A DNA stretch of 64,000 nucleotides from assembly GCF_000024845.1 (NCBI RefSeq), contig NC_013501.1:1964874-2028873 (forward strand), written 5' to 3'. The notes beneath the pieces are model-generated. The model saw only the letters and a program-made list of their open reading frames with translations. It was not told the DNA's origin and did not search any database. This DNA is from Rhodothermus marinus DSM 4252. Its GTDB lineage: Bacteria > Bacteroidota > Rhodothermia > Rhodothermales > Rhodothermaceae. The position numbers and the translations under genes are program-made. The number at the start of each line of letters is the position of its first letter. The first letter of the stretch is position 1. Shown here piece by piece: positions 41,018-49,679 of this stretch.

Positions 41018-43965
41018 CAGAAATCCCATCCGAAGAAAAACTGCCGGAACGTCCGCTCGCGATGGCGGAAGGCGTCGCGGTAGCGGTAGCCGATGTCGTA
41101 GCGCAGCACCAGTCCACCGAGCAGGTTCAGCCGGAAGCCCAGCCCGATGGCCCCCAGCGTTTCGCCCGCATAGAGCTGCGGCTGGCGTTCGTGGTAGTTG
41201 TCGTTCCAGACATGGGCCGCATCGAAAAACAGCGCGCCACGCAGGTTGGCAATGCCGAACGGTGCCAGCAGCGGAATATAGAGCGAAGGCGCCTCCAGCA
41301 TCGGAAAACGCAGTTCGTGCGAGGTGAACCAGAGCTTGCGGCCGCGCACGTCGAACAGCGGAAAGCCGCGCAGGTCCCAGCTCCCGCCCAGGAACCACAG
41401 CCTGGCTTCGCGGCCTTCGTTGAGGCGCAGCAGCCCCCAGGACGCCAGCGTGACGTTCCGCATCAGCCGCAGGTAGTGGCGTACGTCCAGGCTCAGCGTG
41501 TAGTAGCTCACGTTGGAATAGCGCAGGTCGGTCGTGTAGCCCACGGTCAGGTTGGCACGCCAGCCTTCGACGGGCCCGTTGGCGCCGTAGAGGGCATTGT
41601 CGTGCACGAAAGCCAGCGCGTTCGAGAGCAACAGCGCCCGACGCCGGACGCCCCGGATCGCCACACGCTTGTCGCTCCAGGCCAGTGCCGTGTTCAGTTC
41701 GATGCGCTGGAAGGTCGAGATCGGATAGCTCAGCGCGCCGTAGCCGCCCACGAGTTCTTCCCAGAGCAGCGGATATTCGGCGGCCGCGTCCGGATCGGTC
41801 AGGTCGAAGCGCAGGCCGGCGAAACGGTAAAGGCCGTAGCCCACGTCGGTGCGCCGGTGGAGCTGCACGCGCGAGACGGCCACGTTCAGGCCTTTGAGCA
41901 GCTCGCCGCTGCCCCGGCCGGTGTGGAAGACCGTCACGTACCAGCGATCGTCGCCCAGCAGATCCGAAAAGGCCAGCGCGGCCCCGCCGGTCGTACCCCA
42001 GAGTGCACTCTGGCTGATGCTGATGCCGCCGTAGGCCACGTCCAGGCTGTAGCGACGGCGGTAGGGCTTGCGGCGCACGCCGCTGTCGGCCGAGAGCCGT
42101 CCGGGCTTCCAGGGCGGCCGACTCCCGAGCAACGCCACCGTAGCCTGCTGGTGCGGCCGGACCAGGCGTTCGGCCACATCCGGTATCCGGCGCACGGTGA
42201 ACCGATAGTGCTCGAACGCACTGAAGAGCAGGTGGCCGTCGGGCGTCCATAGTGGGTCGAAGGCGGCCGTGGCCAGATTCGTCAGCCGGTAGAGCCGGCG
42301 CACCGGCGGACCGACCGGTTCCGATCCCGTTTCCGGAAACGCGGTAGCTACCGGACGGGTCGGCAGCGCGGGCGCCACCTCGACCGCCCAGATGTTGCGC
42401 GGGCCGAAACGGCCGTCGGCTTCCATCACCGCACTGGCGAACACCACATAGCGACCGTCCGGACTCCACCGCGGCTCCCGATCGCGCCGCCAGCCGTCGG
42501 TGAGCTGGTGAATCTGTCCTGTATTGAAGTCGTAGAGGAACAGATTCATGCCGTAGCGATCGCCCCAGGCCGTGCGGTCCGAGGCGAAGACCAGGTAGCG
42601 CCCATCGGGACTCCAGGCCGGATCGCGATCGTCGTAGAGGTCGCGCGTGAGCCGCTCGAGTCGTCCGCCGGACACTTCCAGCACGTAAAGATCGATCCAG
42701 CCGCCCTCGTCAATGGCACTGAAGGCCAGCCGCGCCCCGTCCGGGCTCCACGTCGGACTGTAGAGCGCCACCAGGCCCGGGAAACGGTACGTGGTTACGA
42801 GTTCTTCCCGCTCCAGGTCGTACAGATGCAGCACGTCCCCTTCCCCGCTCCGTGTGGTGAAGGCCAGCACGCCTTCGGCCGACACGTCCATGCGGTCTTC
42901 CAGCAGGTTAATCGACTCGAAGCGTTCGCTTCGGCCCGTGCGGATCAGCGTTCTCGGTTTTCCGCGCGGACGATAGGCCGAGTCGACCGGCAGCGCGTAC
43001 AGGTTCGTGTAGGCCCCTTCATTGCCCAGGTAGTACACGAAGCGCCGACCGTCACGGCGGCGGTAGACGATGGGTTTTGTGCTGAAGCCTCGCGCCACGA
43101 TGGCCTCGGAAGCCAGCGACGGCAGCGTCTGGCGGGGCAACTCCGGCAGATACCGCCTCTTCATCCATTGCTCCCAGCGATCCGAAATCGTGTAAAAATC
43201 CTCTCCCAGCACGTATTCCATCACCCGTCGAAAGTCGCGGTCGATCCAGAACTGCTCGATCAACTCCAGCAGCTTTTCTTCGCCGTACGTTTCGGCAATG
43301 AAATGGCAGAGCGCCTCACCCTCTTTGTACATGAGGAAGGTGCCGTAGATGCGGTACATGTTCTCGAGCGGCACCAGGTAGTTCGCATAGAGCGCATCGC
43401 GCAGAATCATCTCGTGCTGGTCGTCGGGCGGGCCCGACCAGTACTCGGCCAGTCCTTCGGTGAACCAGAGCGGCAGGTAGCGGTCGGGCGGCACCCGGTG
43501 ATCGCGCAGCACCCGAAAAGCCCGATGGAAGGTGAACACGTGGACGAGTTCGTGCCAGATCACCCGCCGGAAGCGATACAGATTGCCGCTGGCCGGAATC
43601 ACGACGCGTCCCTTGATCAGCTCGAAAAACCCGCCCACGCCTTCCGGAATGAAGCCCGGCGTCGTGTTGGTCTGCTGAAAATGATAGGGGGCCGCATAGA
43701 AAATGATGGGCGTGCGGCGCGGGAGCGCATAGTTGAAGCGCTGCTGGAGCGTGCGATAGGCTTCCTCGGCAAAATAGGCGCCGTGTTCGGCCAGCGCCTG
43801 CATTTCAGGGTAGTAGTAGACGTCGAAGTGTTCGGTCTGCAGGACGTGCCAGTCGAAGCGTTCGTACTGGATCTTGTTTTTGCCGAAGTGCGACTCGTAG
43901 AACTGCGCCGACGCAGCCGACGCCATTAGCACACCCAGGCCCAGCCCCAGCAGAAGTGCACGCAT
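41017..43965 (-). CDS. Outer-membrane metalloprotease-propeller-barrel fusion
   Basis: 982 residues with a signal peptide (about 1-20). Residues 25-240 form a gluzincin-like peptidase (peptidase MA type) with His138-Glu-Leu-Val-His142 and the downstream ligand glutamate in FTEGLAEYWSG. Residues 250-600 hold TolB/PD40 propeller repeats such as YSPTWSPDGARLAFSA, DPAWSPDGRYLVFASD and EPRWSPDGRYVVFAS. The final 350 residues are rich in alternating aromatic strands and end in a phenylalanine-terminal strand (QFFFGWDF), like a BamA/Omp85 barrel. The three parts suggest surface display or outer-membrane insertion linked to proteolysis. It begins the run of genes that ends with M14. Confidence 0.88.
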   Translation of the reverse strand: MRALLLGLGLGVLMASAASAQFYESHFGKNKIQYERFDWHVLQTEHFDVYYYPEMQALAEHGAYFAEEAYRTLQQRFNYALPRRTPIIFYAAPYHFQQTNTTPGFIPEGVGGFFELIKGRVVIPASGNLYRFRRVIWHELVHVFTFHRAFRVLRDHRVPPDRYLPLWFTEGLAEYWSGPPDDQHEMILRDALYANYLVPLENMYRIYGTFLMYKEGEALCHFIAETYGEEKLLELIEQFWIDRDFRRVMEYVLGEDFYTISDRWEQWMKRRYLPELPRQTLPSLASEAIVARGFSTKPIVYRRRDGRRFVYYLGNEGAYTNLYALPVDSAYRPRGKPRTLIRTGRSERFESINLLEDRMDVSAEGVLAFTTRSGEGDVLHLYDLEREELVTTYRFPGLVALYSPTWSPDGARLAFSAIDEGGWIDLYVLEVSGGRLERLTRDLYDDRDPAWSPDGRYLVFASDRTAWGDRYGMNLFLYDFNTGQIHQLTDGWRRDREPRWSPDGRYVVFASAVMEADGRFGPRNIWAVEVAPALPTRPVATAFPETGSEPVGPPVRRLYRLTNLATAAFDPLWTPDGHLLFSAFEHYRFTVRRIPDVAERLVRPHQQATVALLGSRPPWKPGRLSADSGVRRKPYRRRYSLDVAYGGISISQSALWGTTGGAALAFSDLLGDDRWYVTVFHTGRGSGELLKGLNVAVSRVQLHRRTDVGYGLYRFAGLRFDLTDPDAAAEYPLLWEELVGGYGALSYPISTFQRIELNTALAWSDKRVAIRGVRRRALLLSNALAFVHDNALYGANGPVEGWRANLTVGYTTDLRYSNVSYYTLSLDVRHYLRLMRNVTLASWGLLRLNEGREARLWFLGGSWDLRGFPLFDVRGRKLWFTSHELRFPMLEAPSLYIPLLAPFGIANLRGALFFDAAHVWNDNYHERQPQLYAGETLGAIGLGFRLNLLGGLVLRYDIGYRYRDAFRHRERTFRQFFFGWDF

Positions 43966-44073
43966 CGCGTCCGATGGCAGGTTATGCCCGCAACCCGATT
44001 CACCGTACGTTCACAGGCTACGCCAACCAGGACCGCCCGTTCCGCGAAGCCGCCGGGGCTGCTGAGCGATGCT

Positions 44074-44937
44074 TCAGCGGCGGCGACACGCGACCTGCCG
44101 TCGCAGCCAGCTCAACGCATCCGGGGTGTTCTTCCAGTAGGGTTGCGCTACCGAGGCGTAATCGATGGCCTCCTCCACGGTGCCCGGTTCGATGTAGTCA
44201 GGGAGTGGACGGGGTAATTTCTTGCGACCCAGCAGATAATCGGGCACGTGGGGGTTGGCCTGGCGTGCCTCGCGCAGGGCCTGACGGGCCATTAGTGTAT
44301 CGCCCTCGCTCCGATACAGGACAAGCGCACGGCTGTAGCACCAGGCTGCCGACTCGTCGTCCGGATACATGTCGATGAGGCGTCGGAGTGCCGCCAGGTC
44401 GTTGCGGATCAGCAGCGCCTCCAGAAGCAGATAGCGCACGCGCAGGTGGTCCCCTCCGTCCAGCCGCAGCAGCTCCCAGAAGTGCGCGATCGCTGTTTCC
44501 TGCTCCCCCAGCAGCCACAGGCACTGCGCCAGTCCCACACGGGCGCGCAGATACGGACGGGCTTCCGGAATCTGCCAGAGCTGTCCGCATTCCTGTGCCA
44601 GCGGGGCAGGCCCGAGCACGCGCTCGCCGGCCGCCACGCCTTCCCGGTAGCAGCGCAGCGCCTCGGCCAGTTCGTCGGCCTCTTCGGCCAGCACCACCCA
44701 GGCGTCGGCGCAATCAGGCGAGCAGTCCAGCGCCCGGCGGGCCAGTTCGATGCGTCGCGTGCGATCCGGTTCGTCCCAGGCCTGGTAGATCAGTGCCTGG
44801 GCCTGCTCCAGCGGCGTGCTGCCGGGCGGGGCCAGCTCCACTTCCTGCAGCAGCTCGTCGAGCCACGCTTCCCAGTCCACTTCGCCATTCTGCGCCGGAC
44901 TCGCGGGCGTCCCCGGACGACGTTTGCTTCTGGCCAT
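44074..44937 (-). CDS. TPR-like protein
   Basis: 287 residues from the ATG at 44937; an open extension upstream reads antisense to the ThuA gene and is rejected. The sequence opens with a basic MARSKRRPGTPASP segment and then forms helical pairs typical of TPR or ST7-like repeats: ADAWVVLAEEADELAEALRCYREGVAAGE, YLRARVGLAQCLWLLGEQETAIAHFWELLRLD, and AWCYSRALVLYRSEGDTLMARQALREARQANP. No signal peptide. Function unknown. Flanked by a terminator on its upstream side. Confidence 0.8.
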   Translation of the reverse strand: MARSKRRPGTPASPAQNGEVDWEAWLDELLQEVELAPPGSTPLEQAQALIYQAWDEPDRTRRIELARRALDCSPDCADAWVVLAEEADELAEALRCYREGVAAGERVLGPAPLAQECGQLWQIPEARPYLRARVGLAQCLWLLGEQETAIAHFWELLRLDGGDHLRVRYLLLEALLIRNDLAALRRLIDMYPDDESAAWCYSRALVLYRSEGDTLMARQALREARQANPHVPDYLLGRKKLPRPLPDYIEPGTVEEAIDYASVAQPYWKNTPDALSWLRRQVACRRR

Positions 44938-44943
44938 GAAAAG

Positions 44944-44985
44944 AAAAAGCGGGTTGGTTGCAGGAGGTTGCCTGCTCCAACCCGC
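44944..44985 (-). terminator. Terminator after the ThuA-like gene
   Basis: Perfect 9-base stem (GCGGGTTGG at 44949-44957 against CCAACCCGC at 44977-44985), with a TTTTT run next to it on the minus strand, 20 bases after the ThuA-like stop. Confidence 0.83.
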
Positions 44986-45004
44986 CATACTCGGGAAGGT
45001 TCGG

Positions 45005-45763
45005 CTATTGCGTCCGACCGGCCGCCCACAGGATTCCGCCCAGCAGGTGCTGTCGGAAAAGCGGCTCCGCGTAGCTTTCCTTCGTGTGGCCCATGGCCGT
45101 GTACCAGGCCCGTCCGCCGTCGTAGAGGTGGTACCACGAGATCGGGTGATCCTCACCCATCTCGCCCCCCTCGTAAGTGGTTTCGTCCAGCACGGCCAGC
45201 ACCTGCACACCCTTCGTGCGCGGGTTTTCGCGGAAGTTGTACCATTCGTCCGTGCGCGTCCAGGCCTCAGGCAGCTCCTTTGTGGACGGATGCGTGCGGT
45301 CCACCACACGCACGACGGCTTCCTGAATGTGCGGGTGATTTTTGAAGTAGGCGCCCACCAGATTGCCGTACCAGGACCAGTCGTACTCCGTGTCGCTGGC
45401 GGCATGGACACCCACGAACCCGCCGCCATTCTGGATGTAGGCCCGGAAGGCCTCCTGCTGAAGCGCGTCGAGCACGTCGCCCGACGTATTCAGGAAGACT
45501 ACCACGGCGAACTTTGCCAGCGAGTCGGGCTGGAAGTAGGCCGGGTCTTCCGTGGCCGTCACCTGAAAGCCGTGCGCGGCGCCCAGCTCCTGAATCGCGG
45601 CGATACCGTCCGGAATCGAATCGTGTCGGTAGCCGGCGGTCCGGCTGAAGACCAGTACTCGGAAGGCTGGTTCGTCATCGGCAGGCTGGCCGTTGCCCGG
45701 CATCGAGCAGGCGCCCAGCAGAAGCAGGGCGCCCAGTAGCAGAGATGGGTGTAGTAGCCACAT
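45005..45763 (-). CDS. ThuA-like domain lipoprotein
   Basis: 252 residues with a lipobox (LLLLGACS) and a ThuA-like glutamine-amidotransferase-type fold: VLVFSRTAGYRHDSIPDG, VVFLNTSGDVLDALQQEAFRAYIQNGGGFVGVHAASDTEYDW and the C-terminal DGGRAWYTAMGHTKESY. ThuA proteins accompany trehalose/disaccharide utilisation genes and glycoside oxidation loci; some members convert 3-keto-sugars, but activity is not settled. It lies just past the terminator of the GMC operon and is separately transcribed. Confidence 0.9.
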   Translation of the reverse strand: MWLLHPSLLLGALLLLGACSMPGNGQPADDEPAFRVLVFSRTAGYRHDSIPDGIAAIQELGAAHGFQVTATEDPAYFQPDSLAKFAVVVFLNTSGDVLDALQQEAFRAYIQNGGGFVGVHAASDTEYDWSWYGNLVGAYFKNHPHIQEAVVRVVDRTHPSTKELPEAWTRTDEWYNFRENPRTKGVQVLAVLDETTYEGGEMGEDHPISWYHLYDGGRAWYTAMGHTKESYAEPLFRQHLLGGILWAAGRTQ

Positions 45764-45798
45764 GTCCGTTTACCGGTTCTGATTTATGGCAACCAAAC

Positions 45799-45830
45799 AA
45801 AAGGGCGGCCGAAGCGGTCCGCCCTTTAAG
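45799..45830. terminator. Terminator at the end of the GMC operon
   Basis: AAAGGGCGG (45800-45808) pairs with CCGCCCTTT (45819-45827); the A-rich and T-rich flanks make it usable in both directions. It follows the sugar isomerase gene by about 40 bases. Confidence 0.75.
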
Positions 45831-45871
45831 ATAAGACAAACGCGGGTAGAAACTACCCCATGGCGGCGACT

Positions 45872-46891
45872 TCAGGTCGCCTGGGCCTGGCGTTCGCGGG
45901 CGAAGGCCGCGTCAAACGCGGCCGCCGACGGTGGGAAGTCCATCGCTTTGACGCGGGCACAGGCTTCGCGGGCGCCGTGCTCGCGGTCCATGCCGATGTC
46001 TTCCCACTCGATCGAAAGCGGGCCGTCGTAGCCAATCCGGTTCAGTGCCCGGATGATCTCCTCGAAGCGGATGTTGCCGCGGCCGATCGAGCGGAAGTCC
46101 CAGTAGCGGTCGCGGTGTCCGAACTCGAGGTGCCCGCCAAAAACGCCGGAACGCTTCGGCACGGGCGACCACCAGACGTCCTTCATGTGCACGTGGTAGA
46201 TGCGGTCCGCAAAGCGCTCGATGAACGCCACGTAGTCGACGCCCTGGTAGCCCAGATGGCTTGGATCGTAGTTGAAGCCGAACGATTCGCGATAGCCGAT
46301 GGCCTCCAGCGCCCGCTCGGCCGACGAAATGTCGAAGGCGATCTCGGTCGGGTGCACTTCGAGCGCGAAGCGCACGCCTACCTCCTCGAACACATCCAGG
46401 ATCGGATTCCAGCGGCGGGCAAAATCCTCGTAGCCCTTCTCGATCATGCCGGGCAGCAGCGGCGGGAAGGCGTAGAGCAGATGCCAGATGCTGCTCCCCG
46501 TAAAGCCGTTGACCACCTTAACCCCCAGTTTGGCGGCCGCCCGGGCGGTGTCCATCATCTCCCGGGCTGCCCGCTGGCGCACGCCTTCAGGGTCGCCGTC
46601 GCCCCATACGTGCGGCGGCAGGATCGACTTGTGGCGCTCGTCGATGTTGTCGCAGACGGCCTGGCCCACCAGGTGGTTACTGATAGCCCAGACTTTCAGC
46701 CCGTAGCGGGCCAGCAACTCCAGCCGCTCCTCGCAGTAGCCGTCCTCTTTGAGCGCACGCTGCACGTCGAAGTGATCGCCCCAGCAGGCCAGCTCCAGGC
46801 CATCGTAGCCCCATTCGGCCGCTTTCTTGGCGAGCGTCTCCAGCGGCAGGTCCGCCCACTGTCCGGTAAACAGGGTAACCGGTCGTGCCAT
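45872..46891 (-). CDS. Sugar phosphate isomerase/epimerase family protein (cytoplasmic)
   Basis: 339-residue AP-endonuclease-2-like TIM barrel without signal peptide. Metal-binding glutamates and histidines of the family are recognisable in [34 protein letters not shown] and [15 protein letters not shown]. Such enzymes (IolE/IolH-like, 3-keto-sugar isomerases and hydratases) act on keto-sugars from Gfo/Idh/MocA or GMC dehydrogenases. Last gene of the six-gene operon starting at 53132. The specific substrate is not determined. Confidence 0.92.
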   Translation of the reverse strand: MARPVTLFTGQWADLPLETLAKKAAEWGYDGLELACWGDHFDVQRALKEDGYCEERLELLARYGLKVWAISNHLVGQAVCDNIDERHKSILPPHVWGDGDPEGVRQRAAREMMDTARAAAKLGVKVVNGFTGSSIWHLLYAFPPLLPGMIEKGYEDFARRWNPILDVFEEVGVRFALEVHPTEIAFDISSAERALEAIGYRESFGFNYDPSHLGYQGVDYVAFIERFADRIYHVHMKDVWWSPVPKRSGVFGGHLEFGHRDRYWDFRSIGRGNIRFEEIIRALNRIGYDGPLSIEWEDIGMDREHGAREACARVKAMDFPPSAAAFDAAFARERQAQAT

Positions 46892-46912
46892 GGCTCTGTC
46901 AGGTTTGGATGT

Positions 46913-48085
46913 TCAGGCTCCGGGTGGCGTGTAGCGTGCATCGACCCAGGCGCGACGGCGGCCGCTTTCGAGTGCAGTCAGGATGAAGTGCACGCCGCGC
47001 GCGCCGTCCTGTACGGTCGGAAAATCCAGATCCAGCGGATCGGGCTTTTCGCCGGCCAGCCGCGCCTTGAGCGTCCGGGCAAAGTTCAGGTAGATGTTCG
47101 CGAACGCTTCGATAAAGGCTTCCGGATGGCCCGAAGGCAGCCGCGAAGCCCGGCGGGCGGCCGGGGCCAGGTATTCGTTGCCCCGCTTGTAGACCTCCTC
47201 GGGCCGGTCGGAATAGCGCACGTACAGGTAGTTTGGTTCTTCCTGATGCCACTCGAGCGAGGCTTTCGTGCCGTAGACCCGGATCCTCAGATTGTTTTCT
47301 TCGCCCACCGATACCTGTGAGGCGTAGAGGATGCCACGGGCGCCGTTCTGGTAGTGGACGAGCAGGTTCGCGTCGTCTTCGACCTTGCGGCCGGGCACGA
47401 ACGTGGTGATGTCGGCGCACAGGCGGTCCAGCTCCAGCCCGGTAATGTAGCGGGCCAGGTGTTCGGCATGCGAGCCGATGTCGCCCAGCGCCCCGGCACC
47501 GGCCAGCTTCGGATCGGTGCGCCAGGCGGCCTGCTTCTGGCCGGTCTGCTCCAGCGGTGTGGCCAGCCAGCCCTGCGGATACTCGACCACGATCTTGCGA
47601 ATCTCGCCCAGCAGCCCTTCCTGCACCATGGCCCGCGCCTGCTTGACCATGGGGTAGCCCGAGTAGTTGTGCGTCAGCGCAAAGAGCACGTTGTGGCGGG
47701 CCACCAGCCGGCACAGATCCTCGGCCTCTTCCAGCGTGGTCGTCATGGGCTTGTCGCACACCACATGAAAGCCGGCTTCGATGAAGGCTTTCGCAATCGG
47801 GTAATGCAGATGATTGGGCGTGACGATCGACACGAAGTCGATCCGTTCCTCGGGCGGCAGCGCCGCCTCTTTTTCGACCATTTCCTCGTAGGAACGATAG
47901 ACGCGCCGGGGATCCAGGTGCAGCATGGCGCCCATCTGGCGCGACTTTTCCGGATCGGACGAAAAAGCCCCGGCCACCAGTTCGATCTCACCATCCAGCG
48001 CGGCGGCTTTGCGATGTACGGCACCGATAAAGGCACCGGGGCCGCCGCCTACCATGCCATAGCGAAGCTTACGGTTCAACGGCAT
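46913..48085 (-). CDS. Gfo/Idh/MocA oxidoreductase (cytoplasmic)
   Basis: 390 residues with the N-terminal Rossmann [15 protein letters not shown] (NAD(P) binding), the catalytic [13 protein letters not shown] (the lysine of the EKP-type motif) and the C-terminal domain with [10 protein letters not shown] (metal/catalytic histidine). No signal peptide, so it reduces or oxidises a sugar inside the cell. It lies between the exported TIM barrel and the cytoplasmic isomerase-like gene, consistent with processing keto-sugars that enter from the periplasm. Confidence 0.93.
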   Translation of the reverse strand: MPLNRKLRYGMVGGGPGAFIGAVHRKAAALDGEIELVAGAFSSDPEKSRQMGAMLHLDPRRVYRSYEEMVEKEAALPPEERIDFVSIVTPNHLHYPIAKAFIEAGFHVVCDKPMTTTLEEAEDLCRLVARHNVLFALTHNYSGYPMVKQARAMVQEGLLGEIRKIVVEYPQGWLATPLEQTGQKQAAWRTDPKLAGAGALGDIGSHAEHLARYITGLELDRLCADITTFVPGRKVEDDANLLVHYQNGARGILYASQVSVGEENNLRIRVYGTKASLEWHQEEPNYLYVRYSDRPEEVYKRGNEYLAPAARRASRLPSGHPEAFIEAFANIYLNFARTLKARLAGEKPDPLDLDFPTVQDGARGVHFILTALESGRRRAWVDARYTPPGA

Positions 48086-48100
48086 TGCTTTTTTCGAATT

Positions 48101-48961
48101 TTAGAAGGTCAGTTGCGACAGGTACTCGTAGCTGCGCCGGATGCTGGCCAGCGGATCCTCGGGTTGGTCGTGTTCCACAAAATAGTGCTGGAACTGCGCC
48201 TGCGCAAAGATCTTCGCGAAGTCGATGGTCCCCTGCCCTACGTCCGTCATCTGCCGCTCGGCCGTCATGTCCTTGACGTGGCAGAGCGGAAAGCGTTCGG
48301 GGTGCTGCTGCAGGTAGGCCAGCGGATCGTGCCCGGCGTAGGTGATCCAGTACAGGTCCAGCTCCATCTTGACCAGCTCCGGATCCGTCTCGGCCAGCAG
48401 CACGTCGTAGGGCACCTGATCGTCGAGGCGGGCAAACTCGAAATCGTGGTTGTGGTAGGCGAACTGCACGCCTGCAGCCCTGCAGGCCTCCCCCCAGCGG
48501 TTGAAGTGCTCGGCCCAGCGCCGGTAGTCGTCGAGCGTCTGACGCTGCTCGGGCGGCAGCCAGGGCACCACCACATAGCGATGCCCCAGCACCTGCGCAG
48601 CCTCCAGCGTAGCCTCCAGATTTTCTTCGAGCGCCTGGTAGGGCACATGCGTGGCGGGAGCCGAAAGTCCCAGGTTTTCGAGCATCTGGTGCAGCTCCTG
48701 TGGCGTGTAGTTGTAGTAACCCGCAAATTCCACCTCGCGATAGCCGATCTCGGCTACCTGCTCCAGCGTACGCGGCACGTCCTGCTCCATGAGCGTCCGC
48801 ACCGTGTAGAGCTGCAGCCCGATGCGTTCCAGGCGGCGCATGCCACCCGAGGCGTTCTGGCTCTGTGAAGACTGGCTTTCGGATGGACGGCAGCCCAGCG
48901 CCACCGTCAGCCCTCCCAGCGCCAGCCCACCAGCCGTGCGCAGAAAATCGCGGCGATCCAT
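48101..48961 (-). CDS. Tat-exported sugar isomerase-like TIM barrel
   Basis: 286 residues beginning MDRRDFLRTAGGLALGGLTVALGC, a twin-arginine signal ending in a possible lipobox cysteine. The mature part is an AP_endonuc_2-type barrel (IGLQLYTVRTLMEQD, QFAYHNHDFEFA, MELDLYWITYAGHDPL, PLCHVKDM). This matches the exported proteins that sit next to GMC and Gfo/Idh/MocA genes in sugar-oxidation loci; the role (isomerase, hydratase or binding) is inferred only. It lies 37 bases after the subunit-3-like gene. Confidence 0.9.
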   Translation of the reverse strand: MDRRDFLRTAGGLALGGLTVALGCRPSESQSSQSQNASGGMRRLERIGLQLYTVRTLMEQDVPRTLEQVAEIGYREVEFAGYYNYTPQELHQMLENLGLSAPATHVPYQALEENLEATLEAAQVLGHRYVVVPWLPPEQRQTLDDYRRWAEHFNRWGEACRAAGVQFAYHNHDFEFARLDDQVPYDVLLAETDPELVKMELDLYWITYAGHDPLAYLQQHPERFPLCHVKDMTAERQMTDVGQGTIDFAKIFAQAQFQHYFVEHDQPEDPLASIRRSYEYLSQLTF

Positions 48962-48998
48962 GGCGAAACGGTTGGATGGTGACAGGGTCTGTAGAGAA

Positions 48999-49661
48999 TC
49001 ACGCCCAGGCGCGGCCGATCTGGTCGTAGGGCACGCAGGCGTCGTAGCGCCCGGGCACCAGGTTGAGCCGCAGTTCCTGCGTGGCCCCCACTTCCGAGGT
49101 GTAGTAACCCACCACCGTCAGCTCCTTCATCACCCGGAAAAACGGCCGCAGCTCCACCGTCAGCGTGCGTGGCGGACGTCCCTGCGCGATGTCTTCGGCC
49201 GATGTGTCTGGCCCGTCGACGATCTGGCCCGTGGCCCGGTCGATCACCACGCGGCGCGGCTCGGTCTGGCGGGCCTCCTGCTCCAGCTCCTGCAACAGCT
49301 GCACCTGCTGTTCCTCCGAAGCCCGCACGAACGGTCGCCCGAACCGCTCCTGCGCCAGCGCATCCACCCGGGAGAGCTCCTGCAGAAAGTGCTCGCGCTC
49401 GGCCGCGTACATCCAGTCCGTCAGCATCCGATCGATGAACTCCGGCACCCCGGCCGCGCGGGCGCCCGGCGTGTCGGTCTCCGGAATGATCAGCTCGGCG
49501 ATCGTGGCCACCAGCTCGTGCTGATCGGACGAAAGCGTCTGCGGCCGGTAGCCCGGCGCCGAACCGGCCCGGCAGCCACCCAGCACGCCCGCAATCGTCG
49601 ACATCGACAGCGCCCCGCCCGTCAGCAGGGCCAGCCGCTTCAATGCTTCGCGTCGATCCAT
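48999..49661 (-). CDS. Gluconate 2-dehydrogenase subunit 3-like, Tat-exported
   Basis: 220 residues with a twin-arginine-like start MDRREALKRLALLTGGALSMSTIAGVLGGC and a following cysteine. The body has the gluconate_2-dh3 fold (ELVATIAELIIPETDTPGARAAGVPEFIDRML). In glucoside 3-dehydrogenases this small subunit carries the Tat signal that exports the GMC large subunit. The two GMC proteins here have no signal of their own, which fits that hitchhiker role. Directly downstream of both GMC genes. Confidence 0.9.
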   Translation of the reverse strand: MDRREALKRLALLTGGALSMSTIAGVLGGCRAGSAPGYRPQTLSSDQHELVATIAELIIPETDTPGARAAGVPEFIDRMLTDWMYAAEREHFLQELSRVDALAQERFGRPFVRASEEQQVQLLQELEQEARQTEPRRVVIDRATGQIVDGPDTSAEDIAQGRPPRTLTVELRPFFRVMKELTVVGYYTSEVGATQELRLNLVPGRYDACVPYDQIGRAWA

Positions 49662-49679
49662 AGCTTTATGCGCTCGGTT

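Noticed and set aside
41018..42469. N-terminal extension of the PQQ lipoprotein frame
   Set aside because: Antisense-like, low-complexity text out of frame with the barrel gene; the lipoprotein signal starts at 41017.
44938..45429. N-terminal extension of the TPR protein
   Set aside because: Runs through the ThuA-like gene in another frame; ATG at 44937 is the first sensible start.
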